From UBA1081 sp045535305 (GTDB lineage: Bacteria > Bacillota > Clostridia > Oscillospirales > Acutalibacteraceae): a DNA stretch of 64,000 nt. Below the pieces are notes generated by a model. It did no database searches and was not told the origin of the DNA. It saw only the letters and a list, made by a program, of their open reading frames with translations. The DNA lies in assembly GCA_045535305.1 (NCBI GenBank), contig JAZSLJ010000069.1, positions 51,051-115,050 on the forward strand. The letters run 5' to 3'. Made by a program: the position numbers and the translations under genes. This document shows, piece by piece, positions 18,836 through 28,577 of this stretch (within the stretch, counting starts at the first letter, position 1; the number at the start of each line of letters is the position of its first letter).

Positions 18836-20059
18836 ATGTTATGCAGATATGATTTTTTAAGTGAAGAACAGAATGTTTTGTTGTCGCTTATCAGTGAATC
18901 TTTGTTCGTCAAGAATGAGACTGTTTCGCTTGATTCGCTTGATTTTCTGAAATTGTGGAAAGAAGCGGAGATTCAGACCGTACCGTTGCTTTCAATGAAT
19001 CAGATTGAGGCAAAGGGGGCATCTCAGGAAGAAAAAACATATTTCAAAAACAGACTGCAATCATATTTTTTCAGAAATATCGCAGTAGGTACTGAGCATT
19101 GTCATTTGCACGATTTGTTGACCGATGCGGATATTCCTTATGCTATCATAAAGGGTATGGCTTCGTCTGTATATTATCCTGATGAGCTTATGCGACTTAT
19201 GGGCGACGTTGATTTTATTGTAAGTCAGAATGATATGAATAAGGTTGATAAGATTCTGATTGCGGACGGATATACTCCCCGTAAAAAAGAGAATTCTCAT
19301 CACGTAACATATGATAAGAACTCAATGCGCTGTGAAATGCACTTTTTACCTCCAGGAATCCCTGCAGGTGAAACAGGGGAGAGAATTATCGGCTTTTTTG
19401 ACGATATTATTGAGCAATCAAGTGAAAAAGAAACCTCTCTGGGAAAAATGTCTTTGCCGTCAGCATATCATCACGGACTTATTCTTCTTCTTCATACTGT
19501 ACATCATCTTACGGGCGATGGTCTCGGACTGCGCCATCTGTGCGATTGGGCTGTTTTTGCAGCATCATTTACAGAAGACGAGTTCAGAAAAACTTTTGAA
19601 GAAAAATTAAGAAGCGTCGGCTTGTGGAAATTTGCCGTTGTTCTGACTGATGCCTGTGCAAAATTCCTCGGTTCTCCTTTTAAGTTAACGGATGAAGCCG
19701 CAGAAGAAATCTGCATTGATAATTTGATTTTGGATGTTTTCTCGTCAGGAAATTTCGGACAGAAAAATCCCGATCGCAGTCATGAAAGTCTTTTTATTTC
19801 CGGCAGAAACTCTGATGACAAAAAAGGAAAATCACTTTTTTTGAATGCGATTGTTTCGGTTAACGAGATTGTATATTCTCATTGGAAATTTGTAAGAAAA
19901 ATCAAGATTTTTTTGCCTTTTGGGTGGTTATTTTTTGGCGGCAGATATATTATCCGTTCTTTAATGGGTAAGCGTCCCGAAATCAGAATGAAACAGGTTG
20001 TAGATGAAGCCCGTGAGCGTCAGAAATTTTATGATGAGCTTAAGATTTTTGAAAATTGA
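18836..20059 (+). CDS. Uncharacterised nucleotidyltransferase family protein (PF14907-like)
   Basis: 407 residues from the ATG at 18836, just after the capF stop; an in-frame start inside capF is less likely. The core has DIPYAIIKGMASSVYYP near residue 100, MGDVDFIVSQNDM (a G-D-V-D metal site) near 122, then HHVTYDKNSMRCEMHFLPPG, and GLRHLCDWAVFA near 230. This pattern matches the nucleotidyltransferase family PF14907. Such proteins occur in polysaccharide loci and, as I recall, in some lasso-peptide clusters beside HPr-kinase-like enzymes. It is the last gene before the polysaccharide terminator and the gene nearest the peptide cassette at 20248, so it could belong to either. Ends with a basic helix. 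Confidence 0.72.
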   Translation: MLCRYDFLSEEQNVLLSLISESLFVKNETVSLDSLDFLKLWKEAEIQTVPLLSMNQIEAKGASQEEKTYFKNRLQSYFFRNIAVGTEHCHLHDLLTDADIPYAIIKGMASSVYYPDELMRLMGDVDFIVSQNDMNKVDKILIADGYTPRKKENSHHVTYDKNSMRCEMHFLPPGIPAGETGERIIGFFDDIIEQSSEKETSLGKMSLPSAYHHGLILLLHTVHHLTGDGLGLRHLCDWAVFAASFTEDEFRKTFEEKLRSVGLWKFAVVLTDACAKFLGSPFKLTDEAAEEICIDNLILDVFSSGNFGQKNPDRSHESLFISGRNSDDKKGKSLFLNAIVSVNEIVYSHWKFVRKIKIFLPFGWLFFGGRYIIRSLMGKRPEIRMKQVVDEARERQKFYDELKIFEN

Positions 20060-20101
20060 CGGTTTTTTTATCAATTGAGCAGTTTTTTTTCAATAGTTTA
20101 T

Positions 20102-20132
20102 TATCCTCACTGTATGTGAGGATATTTTTTTT
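20102..20132 (+). terminator. Rho-independent terminator of polysaccharide operon
   Basis: A perfect 9-bp stem (tatcctcac / gtgaggata, loop tgtat) is followed by eight T. It sits 42 bases after the nucleotidyltransferase stop and closes the long + strand operon. A second weaker hairpin (ctgtttt / aaaacag) lies at 20154-20172. Confidence 0.9.
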
Positions 20133-20173
20133 AAAAAATATCGGTTCGAGGCTGTTTTTTTTCTTTAAAACAG

Positions 20174-20202
20174 TTTACTTTAAAGTTCGTTTTTGCTATA
20201 AT
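20174..20202 (+). promoter_or_regulatory. Sigma-A-type promoter of the GH2/peptide cassette
   Basis: -35 tttact (20174-20179), 17-base spacer, -10 tataat (20197-20202). It lies 45 bases upstream of the GH2 start and just after the polysaccharide terminator, so the cassette at 20248-31389 is transcribed separately. Confidence 0.75.
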
Positions 20203-20247
20203 TAATGTGAATGATTTTGAAATTTTATATATCACGGAGGAAGCTAT

Positions 20248-23200
20248 ATGAAGACTGTAAAAAAGGTTTTTGCTTTTGTGATTTGTATTATAATGCTTAT
20301 AACAAGTATGGTTAATGACGGTTGGTATTCGGTTATAAAACCAATCGTTGCATCTGCTATGGCGGGCCACGAGCAGAAATATAACGATACCCGAGTTGAG
20401 CTCGATTTTAATAAGGACTGGCTTTTTGCTTTCAGTGATGACGATGCAGCATCGCTGAAAGGCTTTGATGATTCAGATTGGGAATCGGTAGACCTGCCGC
20501 ATGATTTCAGTATCAGTCAGGGATTCACAACATCCGGAACAGAAGCTGAAAGCGGAAATATTCCCGGCGGTACAGGCTGGTACAGAAAATGGTTCAATCT
20601 TTACGAGTACTATAACGGCGACCGCATATTCCTGAATTTTGACGGCGCATATCAGCACACTTACGTGTATGTTAACGGTAAATATGTAGGTGAAAACCAT
20701 TACGGCTATAACAGCTTTTCTTTTGAAATTTCAGAGTATCTTATCAATTCAAATACTGCACATAACCTTATTGCCGTAAAGGTTGTTAACGATCTTCCCT
20801 CCAGCCGTTGGTATTCAGGCTCAGGTATTTACAGGGATGTTACACTTACCGTTGCAGGCCCTGTTCATGTTGCTCTTTACGGTCCCAGACTTACAACTCC
20901 CGATATTAAAAACGGCGGCGGTAAAGTAGAAGCAAAAATAAAGCTTCATAACGATACGGCAATTTCAAAAAAAGTTACGGTTGAAGCAACAATTCTCGAT
21001 GAAAACCATAATCCTGTGAGTGAAACCGTAGTATCAAGCTTGACCACCGTGGTTGCCAATACCGAAACGGAAATAACGCTGTCGCCCGGTGTTGCAGCCC
21101 CCGAATTATGGACTCTTGATAACCCGACGCTTTACAAATTAAAGACTGTTGTAAAAAATGAAAACGGTGAGCTTATTGACGAGTATCATACAACTTTCGG
21201 TTACCGTTATATAAGCTGGGACAGAACCGGCGGATTTATGCTTAACGGTGAATACACAAAGCTCAAAGGTGTATGTCTTCATCACGATCAGGGTGCACTC
21301 GGAGCTGCACAGGAGTATGATGCAATTTACCGTCAGCTTGTTACTCTTAAAGATATGGGTTGTAACGCAATCCGTACATCACACAACAGCACGTCAAAGA
21401 TTCTTATTGATATATGTAATGAACTGGGTATTCTCGTTGTTGAAGAGTTCTTTGACGGATGGGATGCTTCAAAAAATTCCAACGACAACGATTTCAGCAA
21501 ATTTTTCTTTGAAAATATAGATGAATCAAATACTGCTATCGGTGCAAAAGGCCAGAAGTGGTATCAGTATGTTGTGGAGCATGCAATTCTCCGTGATGAA
21601 CACGACCCCTGTATTATTGCTTGGGACGTGGGCAACGAGCTGTGTAATATTTCATACGGAGAATCCACTGAAAATTATGAGACAATAGTTAAGTCAATCG
21701 TTAATATAACGGATACACTTGACCCCTCAAGAGTTGTACTTCAGGGTGATAACGCTCCCAATGTGGCAGAAAATGCTATGGTTGACAGCTATATGGATGT
21801 TATCGGCGGTAACTACAATCCTTACAATTGGGTTACAATTATGAACGATCCATCAGATCCAAGGTCAACAAAGCCTTTTGTTGCAACAGAATCTGCATCT
21901 GCAATCACAAGCCGCGGTGTTTACTACACCATGGGCATAGATGAGGATAATTTCCAGTGTACATCTTACGATACCAATGCAGTCAGCTGGGGTAATACAG
22001 CCGCAACAGCCTGGTATTACGTTGTTACAAACGATTGGTTCTCAGGTGAATTTGTATGGACCGGCTTCGATTACATCGGTGAGCCTACTCCTTGGAATGA
22101 CGATTTGGTTTCACCTAATCCCAATGCTGTTCCAAATTCATCATATTTCGGCGTTGTTGATACTGCAGGCTTTGAAAAGGATTCTTATTATCTTTACAGA
22201 AGTCTGTGGAATGAGGATAGCACCACTTTGCATCTTGTTCCCGGCTCATGGAATAAAGATAGTCTTCTTCTCAACAACGGATATGTAAACGTTGCAGTTT
22301 ACAGTAACGCTAAGAAAGTAGAGCTTCTGCTTAACGGTGAGGTTATTGCAACCGCTGTTTCGCAGGACGTTGCATCTGATGGCGGACTTTATACGTACAA
22401 AACTTGGACGGAAAGCATAAATAATTATTCAAAATGCTCAGTTGGCAGTTTTTATACGGCTGAGGGTGCAGATCTTTATCCTCAGTTCAGCGTAAAATAT
22501 GAGGAAGGTACGCTTTCTGTAAAAGCATACGACGAAAACAATAATGAAATCACGGATACAGTAGGTTCAACAAAATCCGTAACAGGCTCGGCAACACAGA
22601 TTATTGCAAGCGTATGGCAGGATAAATATACCTATGTTGCTGACGGAAATGATTACATCTATATTGAGTTTGAAGCAAGAGATGCTGACGGCAACTTTAT
22701 GAATGATTATAACGGAACTCTCAACGTTTTGATCGGTGATGCGTATTCGCGATATGCAAAAATTGTGGGTGTTGATAACGGTAATCCCGCAACAACAGAA
22801 AAGTTCCAGCAGTCATCTGTACTTCTTTCCGATTCACAGGCAAAAATACAGATGTTCAACGGCAGAGCCCTTGTTATTCTTAAAACAACCGAAGAAGAGG
22901 GTGCTGCTATCGTTATTACTGCCGAAACTGCCGATTTTGAAGATGCAGGTCATATTACCATTGAATCCGTCGGTGAAGAAGGCATCAAGCTTACCGATGA
23001 ATTTGATGAGGTTATCAGACAGAACGAAAATGAATACGCAGTTACTCTTTATGATGAGTACGAGGTTGTAAAATATCACATAAATAAACTTGAAAAACCC
23101 GAGGGAGGCAGCTCAGGCGGCAACAGCGGTTCAGATGATTCAGGTGAAACGGTGGTTTCTGATAAATATGAGATTTATCTTGCAGATTCAACGGTTTCCG

Positions 23201-26200
23201 AGGGTTGTGTTGAAGATGGTGATTATGTAATCTATAATCAATGGCAAGCAAATCAACACCATGTAATCAAGTATGAACCGTATGGTGATTGGGGTATATA
23301 TGCAGAACATTATATTACTGATACGGAGGCGTCAGCTGACGGTTCCCCCTATGCTTATGAGAAATTAAAAACCGATTCTGCAAATGAGTTTACGTTTACA
23401 CATATAGGAAACAATCTGTATTATATCCAGAATAAGAGTAACGGCAAATATCTCAAGATAAGCGGATATACGATGGTATACAGCGAAACTCCTGAGGCAC
23501 TATCTGTTGATGCAAAAGAAGATGGATCAATTCTTATTCATAATTATGATTATTATGCTCTTCATGAGTGGGACTATTTTTATGCTTCAAACATTGAAAA
23601 TGCAAGTACAGATTTGCGTTCAATAATGTGGCTCTATTCCGCTCCCGGTCAATCTGCACCCTCAGAACCCTCAGAGCCCTCAGTTCCTTCGGTTCCGACA
23701 ATAGGCGATTATTACGGGCTTTACACTCCGGGTTCAGATGCGAATATGCCAATTGAAGACGGAGATTACCTGATTGCAATAGACGATGTAATTATGCCCG
23801 AGCTTATTATGAATGATACAGTAGTCTGGGGCTCAGGCTTTGAAAAAGAAAGTATCTCTGCCGATTCTATTGCTGCACCTGCCGGTGCACCGTATAAATA
23901 TGAGGGTATTAAAGCAAGCGAAGCGAATGAATATTCTTTTATCAGTCAGGGCAACGGAAATTACTATATCAGACATAAGCAGACCGGATATTATCTCTAT
24001 ATTATCAATGGCACATTATGGGCATATGAAACATCTCCTCAGAGTTTCTCTGTTACTGTTAATGATGATGGTTCACTTTCAATTGCATATGCCAGTATGT
24101 GGTCCGGTACAACTTATATCGGATTTAATCCAAACAATACCGGTTATATCAGTGCCGTTACAACATTTAGTGATACTTGTAAAATCCGTTTGTACTCCGA
24201 TGAAGTTCCCGTCAGCGGTGGCGGTAGCGGTGAAAGTGGAGGTAATGAAAGTTCAGGCGGCTCAAATGAAAAATTAGCACTCTATAACGCTCTTTATGAC
24301 GGAATTGAGGAGGATTACTCAATTTACACAAGAGCAAGCTTTGAAAATTTGCTTCGTAAGCTTGAAGACGGTGTTGCTGTTTTTTCAGATGAGAATTCTT
24401 CCTCGGCAGATTATGTAGCGGCAACAGAAGCTATTTATGCAGCTATTGCAGCTCTTGAAATGGACATCAAAAAAATTGACGGTACTCTTTTCAAATACGG
24501 TTACAGCAATATAAACGGCAGTCAAGACTATTCTTCCGGCGGTGTGCTGATGAACGATGTCGCTTTAAGGCAGATGAAGACTGCAATTCTGGCTGATGTG
24601 AATCTTGTAAATCAGATAAAAGAAATTATCGGTTATGACGACAGTTCTTTTGGCTGGACAGGAAACAGAGCTGATGAAGTGCTTGAAGAGGTTGCTGAGG
24701 CCTATGCAATGCTCTATACCTTGCAATTTACAGGTAAGTCTTATGCCAGTTCACCAAATTACAATGCAGGCTCTAACTATCCACAGCTCGAGGCTCATAC
24801 TGCACCTCCCGTTACACTCTGGAATCTGTGGACAAAAGATAATACACACGGTGCAAATGACCCTATTATTAACGGATCGCCACTTCATGACGGTGCATCG
24901 GTTCAGGGTCTTGCAGGTGCAACACTTGAAAAGGGTGTTATTACATCTCACGCTGCCTATACAGCTCCTCTGTCTTATGCTAATGACGGACCCAGCGCTG
25001 AACACGATATCACAAATTACACCTATGGTTTTGATACAGGTTCAGGTTGGAAAACTGTAACACTTGAATATCTCAGCGGCATCAGTGTATATTTCCCCGA
25101 TCTGTTCTCCCGCGAGAGTCTTGATGTAAACGGTAATGTTACAACAGCAACAACAGGCGAGTTTGCAAAATACTACTGGGATGCTGAATTCCCCATATTT
25201 ATCAGTACCGATGCGTACGGTATCAATACATATCATTTTGACAGTAAGGATACTAAGTATCTTGTGCAGTCTTCATTTAATGACAGTGAGCATAAGGTTG
25301 AAATGGAGCTTAACGAGGTAGGACAGTGGAACGCCAACGGTTCAAATTCAGGCTCGGGTTTCTTCCCCTTTAACTATCAGCAGGGAGCAACAACCTATAC
25401 GGGTGAAGATGCAATTTATCACTACGGATTTACATTTGAACATAATTTCTACATCCCTAAGGGCGGTAAGCACGCTAACGGTGAGGATGTTATATTCAAT
25501 TTCTCCGGAGACGACGACGTTTATGTTTACATCGACGGTGTTCTTGTTCTTGATAACGGCGGTCTTCACGGTGCCCGTGAGGTAACGGTTAACTTTACAA
25601 ACTGTACGATTAACTACCAGTATGCAATGGATGTTACCGACGGCCAGCTTAAGGGAGACGAATATGAGTTTACATATTCATATAATAAGATGGTCGAAAA
25701 TGATCCTGAGGCAGCAACATATAATGCAGATACTGTTGCAGCTCTCAATAAGCTACACGAAATAATATCAGACGGTCAGGTTCATACACTTAATTTCTTC
25801 TATCTTGAAAGAGGTTCATCTGATTCTAACTGTCGTATGGCATTCAACCTTTCCGAAACATCTGAGGAAGTAAAAATTATAGACCAGACTCTTACGCTCG
25901 ATTACGGGCTTCCTGTTGAATATGATATAACCGAAAACAATAATCTTTCACAGGCTGCTATTGACAGCAACGTAAAGGTTGAATATCTCGGTATCTGCGC
26001 CGTAAATGAAGAGGTTGAAACCACATATACCTTTGAGTTGCCCGAGATTATTGTTCCATTTGAATCGGGTGTTACCTATAAGGTTGAAGGAATGAAGTAC
26101 GGTGATTGCACGATTGATGCAGACGGCAATACATCGTATACTCCGCATTCAATGAATATGTCGGAATCCGAGCATTTCTATGTGTGTGCAAAAATCACAG

Positions 26201-28245
26201 GCGATCCCACATATGCTGATGATGTTGTTTATTATCAGATAGAAAAAACAACGTTCGTGCCCTCATCAACAATTTATTATGAGGATACTTATGAAACAAT
26301 AACCTATACCGATGGTAAAGTACCCCAAGCTTATAATAACTCTGTTAATGAATACGGCTTATGGAAAACTGACGGTATGCAGGATACAACATTGAAGCAG
26401 AATGCCGACCTTACTGACAGTATGTCAAATTCCTATGGATATGAATCAAATTATATGTCTTTTGCAGAGTACAGCGGCGGTTCTTCTCACTATGTTGATG
26501 TCAGCACAAAGAATAATCCCAATTCAAAATACAGCGGCGGCTCAGGTGCTGCATGGCCTACGGTTGATTTTACATTTACAGGCACGGGATTTGACCTTAT
26601 AAGCGTTACGGATTGTACCACAGGTGCATTCAGCGTAATGGTAAAGAATGCGAATGGTAAGATTGTAAAATCTACTGTTGTAGATACATTCTACGGCTAT
26701 AATTACGGCAGAATTTATATGAATGCTGACGGTAAGCCCACACTTGATTCTTCATTGACACCTATGTACAGGTCTGAAGACGGTACCTGCACTTCGGATG
26801 AAAGATACTATGATGTAAACGGTGCAATTACCGATGTTAAGCATTATTACGATGCCGACGGTAATGTTACTGAAACCCAAACGGAAGAAATTGCATATGC
26901 ATATGCTTACGGCTGGGTTCTTGCCGAAGACGGCACAACTGATACGCTCTATCAGATTCCCGTTATAAAAATAACCGACCTTGAATATGGCAGTTACAGT
27001 GTAACAATAACTCCCACATTTACAAGTATATTCGGTCATTCATCCACCGCCGAAGACGGCACAAGCTATTACAGAGTATATCTTGATGCTATCAGAATAT
27101 ATTCACCTGCAGGTATGGGCGATGATATAAAGGATAAAGTCGTAAAGGATTCATATGCGACTGATGACGAACTGTATCCCTACTACCTTGAACTCAAGAA
27201 TATGCTTGTCGGTGCAGATTGTTTGTCAGAAACCGATAATCAGGGTATTATCTTTATCGACGGTATTGCCGCACTTGATAACAACATTAAAATGTATAAG
27301 GATGCAGGTCCCAACAATGAGCTTTATCTTGCAAAAGATCAGGCTGTTGCATTTGAAATATGGGCAACTGCTGTTCCTACTGATGTGCAGATTGGTGCAA
27401 AGCTTGCCTGTGGAAAGCCGGCGTTCACCATTTCATATGCATCAAAAACAACCGATATTGAAATCGGTACTGCAACGGATATATACTATTCCTTTAACTC
27501 TGTTCTGCCCAATGACGGTAAGCTTACCTGGAAGCAGATTACAGCGGCAGACGGCAATAATTATTACACCACCGGAACCGTTGTTATTCAGAATACGGGC
27601 GAAGAAGGAAGTGTTCTTTCCGTTACAAACATGAAATGGACTTTCTCCCGTTACGGCGGTCATGGTTATTTCCGTATTCCCACACCGGTTGAAAATGACG
27701 TTGTTACAGTTGCCGCAACAGAAGAAACACCTATGATTGCTTATTCTCTTATGAGAATGAGAACTGCAGCCCTTGATGTTGAACAGACTCAGGAGCCCGA
27801 GGTTGTTACTGATGCAGACGGAAACAGCATTGTTACAATAAAGCTCAACACTTCTTCTGATGTTGATTCTGTTGTTGTTACAGATGAAAACGGCAATCTC
27901 ATACCACCTGAGCAGATTGAGTATGTTGCATCTCAGATTGAGGGTGAAGATGTTATTGAGTGGACGGTAAAAATAGCCACAATCGAAAGCGGTACGTGTA
28001 CTTATGTTGTATCGGGTGCTTATGCAAACGGATATACAGACAGTTCAAAATCTGTAACCGTAGTCGTAACTATTGATAATCCGCCTGTTGATGTTCAGCC
28101 GGATAATGATACTGACGGCGAAAACGGTGAATCGGATGATAAGAATTCACTGGAAGAGTTCTTTGAGCGTATAACAGGCATATATAATAAACTTATTGAA
28201 TTCTTCAGAGCGATTTTCGCACTGTTTGGAGTTTCAATGGCATAA
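20248..28245 (+). CDS. Giant secreted GH2 glycoside hydrolase with fibro-slime domain
   Basis: 2665 residues. A signal peptide (about 1-39, ending ASAMA) directs export. GH2 parts: sugar-binding jelly roll (about 50-200), Ig-like (about 210-315), TIM barrel (about 318-640) with acid/base Glu464 in WDVGNEL and likely nucleophile Glu548 in FVATESASA; beta-galactosidase-type activity is probable. Then Ig-like domains, two similar modules (about 970-1130 and 1155-1320) separated by Ser/Pro or Gly/Ser linkers, a FIVAR-like helix bundle (about 1341-1410), a fibro-slime/PA14-like domain (about 1650-1870, FNFSGDDDVYVYIDGVLVLD), and a long C-terminal part shared with the VWA protein encoded at 31750. 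It ends in an acidic linker and an amphipathic helix (FFERITGIYNKLIEFFRAIF); there is no LPxTG. A 23-base gap leads to the peptide gene. Confidence 0.88.
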   Translation: MKTVKKVFAFVICIIMLITSMVNDGWYSVIKPIVASAMAGHEQKYNDTRVELDFNKDWLFAFSDDDAASLKGFDDSDWESVDLPHDFSISQGFTTSGTEAESGNIPGGTGWYRKWFNLYEYYNGDRIFLNFDGAYQHTYVYVNGKYVGENHYGYNSFSFEISEYLINSNTAHNLIAVKVVNDLPSSRWYSGSGIYRDVTLTVAGPVHVALYGPRLTTPDIKNGGGKVEAKIKLHNDTAISKKVTVEATILDENHNPVSETVVSSLTTVVANTETEITLSPGVAAPELWTLDNPTLYKLKTVVKNENGELIDEYHTTFGYRYISWDRTGGFMLNGEYTKLKGVCLHHDQGALGAAQEYDAIYRQLVTLKDMGCNAIRTSHNSTSKILIDICNELGILVVEEFFDGWDASKNSNDNDFSKFFFENIDESNTAIGAKGQKWYQYVVEHAILRDEHDPCIIAWDVGNELCNISYGESTENYETIVKSIVNITDTLDPSRVVLQGDNAPNVAENAMVDSYMDVIGGNYNPYNWVTIMNDPSDPRSTKPFVATESASAITSRGVYYTMGIDEDNFQCTSYDTNAVSWGNTAATAWYYVVTNDWFSGEFVWTGFDYIGEPTPWNDDLVSPNPNAVPNSSYFGVVDTAGFEKDSYYLYRSLWNEDSTTLHLVPGSWNKDSLLLNNGYVNVAVYSNAKKVELLLNGEVIATAVSQDVASDGGLYTYKTWTESINNYSKCSVGSFYTAEGADLYPQFSVKYEEGTLSVKAYDENNNEITDTVGSTKSVTGSATQIIASVWQDKYTYVADGNDYIYIEFEARDADGNFMNDYNGTLNVLIGDAYSRYAKIVGVDNGNPATTEKFQQSSVLLSDSQAKIQMFNGRALVILKTTEEEGAAIVITAETADFEDAGHITIESVGEEGIKLTDEFDEVIRQNENEYAVTLYDEYEVVKYHINKLEKPEGGSSGGNSGSDDSGETVVSDKYEIYLADSTVSEGCVEDGDYVIYNQWQANQHHVIKYEPYGDWGIYAEHYITDTEASADGSPYAYEKLKTDSANEFTFTHIGNNLYYIQNKSNGKYLKISGYTMVYSETPEALSVDAKEDGSILIHNYDYYALHEWDYFYASNIENASTDLRSIMWLYSAPGQSAPSEPSEPSVPSVPTIGDYYGLYTPGSDANMPIEDGDYLIAIDDVIMPELIMNDTVVWGSGFEKESISADSIAAPAGAPYKYEGIKASEANEYSFISQGNGNYYIRHKQTGYYLYIINGTLWAYETSPQSFSVTVNDDGSLSIAYASMWSGTTYIGFNPNNTGYISAVTTFSDTCKIRLYSDEVPVSGGGSGESGGNESSGGSNEKLALYNALYDGIEEDYSIYTRASFENLLRKLEDGVAVFSDENSSSADYVAATEAIYAAIAALEMDIKKIDGTLFKYGYSNINGSQDYSSGGVLMNDVALRQMKTAILADVNLVNQIKEIIGYDDSSFGWTGNRADEVLEEVAEAYAMLYTLQFTGKSYASSPNYNAGSNYPQLEAHTAPPVTLWNLWTKDNTHGANDPIINGSPLHDGASVQGLAGATLEKGVITSHAAYTAPLSYANDGPSAEHDITNYTYGFDTGSGWKTVTLEYLSGISVYFPDLFSRESLDVNGNVTTATTGEFAKYYWDAEFPIFISTDAYGINTYHFDSKDTKYLVQSSFNDSEHKVEMELNEVGQWNANGSNSGSGFFPFNYQQGATTYTGEDAIYHYGFTFEHNFYIPKGGKHANGEDVIFNFSGDDDVYVYIDGVLVLDNGGLHGAREVTVNFTNCTINYQYAMDVTDGQLKGDEYEFTYSYNKMVENDPEAATYNADTVAALNKLHEIISDGQVHTLNFFYLERGSSDSNCRMAFNLSETSEEVKIIDQTLTLDYGLPVEYDITENNNLSQAAIDSNVKVEYLGICAVNEEVETTYTFELPEIIVPFESGVTYKVEGMKYGDCTIDADGNTSYTPHSMNMSESEHFYVCAKITGDPTYADDVVYYQIEKTTFVPSSTIYYEDTYETITYTDGKVPQAYNNSVNEYGLWKTDGMQDTTLKQNADLTDSMSNSYGYESNYMSFAEYSGGSSHYVDVSTKNNPNSKYSGGSGAAWPTVDFTFTGTGFDLISVTDCTTGAFSVMVKNANGKIVKSTVVDTFYGYNYGRIYMNADGKPTLDSSLTPMYRSEDGTCTSDERYYDVNGAITDVKHYYDADGNVTETQTEEIAYAYAYGWVLAEDGTTDTLYQIPVIKITDLEYGSYSVTITPTFTSIFGHSSTAEDGTSYYRVYLDAIRIYSPAGMGDDIKDKVVKDSYATDDELYPYYLELKNMLVGADCLSETDNQGIIFIDGIAALDNNIKMYKDAGPNNELYLAKDQAVAFEIWATAVPTDVQIGAKLACGKPAFTISYASKTTDIEIGTATDIYYSFNSVLPNDGKLTWKQITAADGNNYYTTGTVVIQNTGEEGSVLSVTNMKWTFSRYGGHGYFRIPTPVENDVVTVAATEETPMIAYSLMRMRTAALDVEQTQEPEVVTDADGNSIVTIKLNTSSDVDSVVVTDENGNLIPPEQIEYVASQIEGEDVIEWTVKIATIESGTCTYVVSGAYANGYTDSSKSVTVVVTIDNPPVDVQPDNDTDGENGESDDKNSLEEFFERITGIYNKLIEFFRAIFALFGVSMA

Positions 28246-28268
28246 TAAGCGAGGAGGTAAAATGGATA

Positions 28269-28508
28269 TTGAAAAAATACTATAACAAACCAACAATTAC
28301 ATTTGAATGCCTCGCTGTATCAGCAAATCTTGCTACCGGATGCGCCTTTTTAAGCACAAACAGTGCAGAGTATATATGCCCCGTTACAGACCCCGAATCA
28401 GGATGGACAATTTTCGTGGAAGACTCAGGTTGTATGCTTTCACCCGGTCCGGGGGATGCAATATGCTACGATATACCTCTTGCAAACAGCAACGTTTTTG
28501 AATCCTGA
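28269..28508 (+). CDS. Putative modified-peptide precursor, ends Phe-Glu-Ser
   Basis: 79 residues with a TTG start at 28269; the site gaggagg (28251-28257) is 11 bases upstream. The opening KKYYNKPTI matches KSYIKPTI of the peptide encoded at 31512, and both end in FES, although the middles differ. Cys at 14, 25, 37, 55 and 66; many Ser, Asp, Pro and Gly residues. It has no signal peptide and no membrane segment. Position between a giant exported protein and radical SAM, PqqD-like and HPr-kinase-like genes makes it the likely substrate of those enzymes. An ATG at 28262 in another frame has a closer ribosome site but encodes only seven residues. Confidence 0.65.
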   Translation: MKKYYNKPTITFECLAVSANLATGCAFLSTNSAEYICPVTDPESGWTIFVEDSGCMLSPGPGDAICYDIPLANSNVFES

Positions 28509-28577
28509 TAAATACAGAACGAAACGGAGTTCGCAATATATAATTGCGGACTTCTTTTCTTGAAAGCAGGTGTTTAT

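Noticed and set aside
20154..20172. Hairpin in front of the GH2 promoter as a riboswitch
   Set aside because: It is a short ctgtttt/aaaacag stem upstream of the -35 box, so it is not in the transcript; at most a back-up terminator.
24635..25060. Alternative-frame open frames within the GH2 giant gene
   Set aside because: Several 60-160 codon frames exist inside the giant gene; all are overlapped by the well-supported main frame and have low-complexity, unfamiliar translations.
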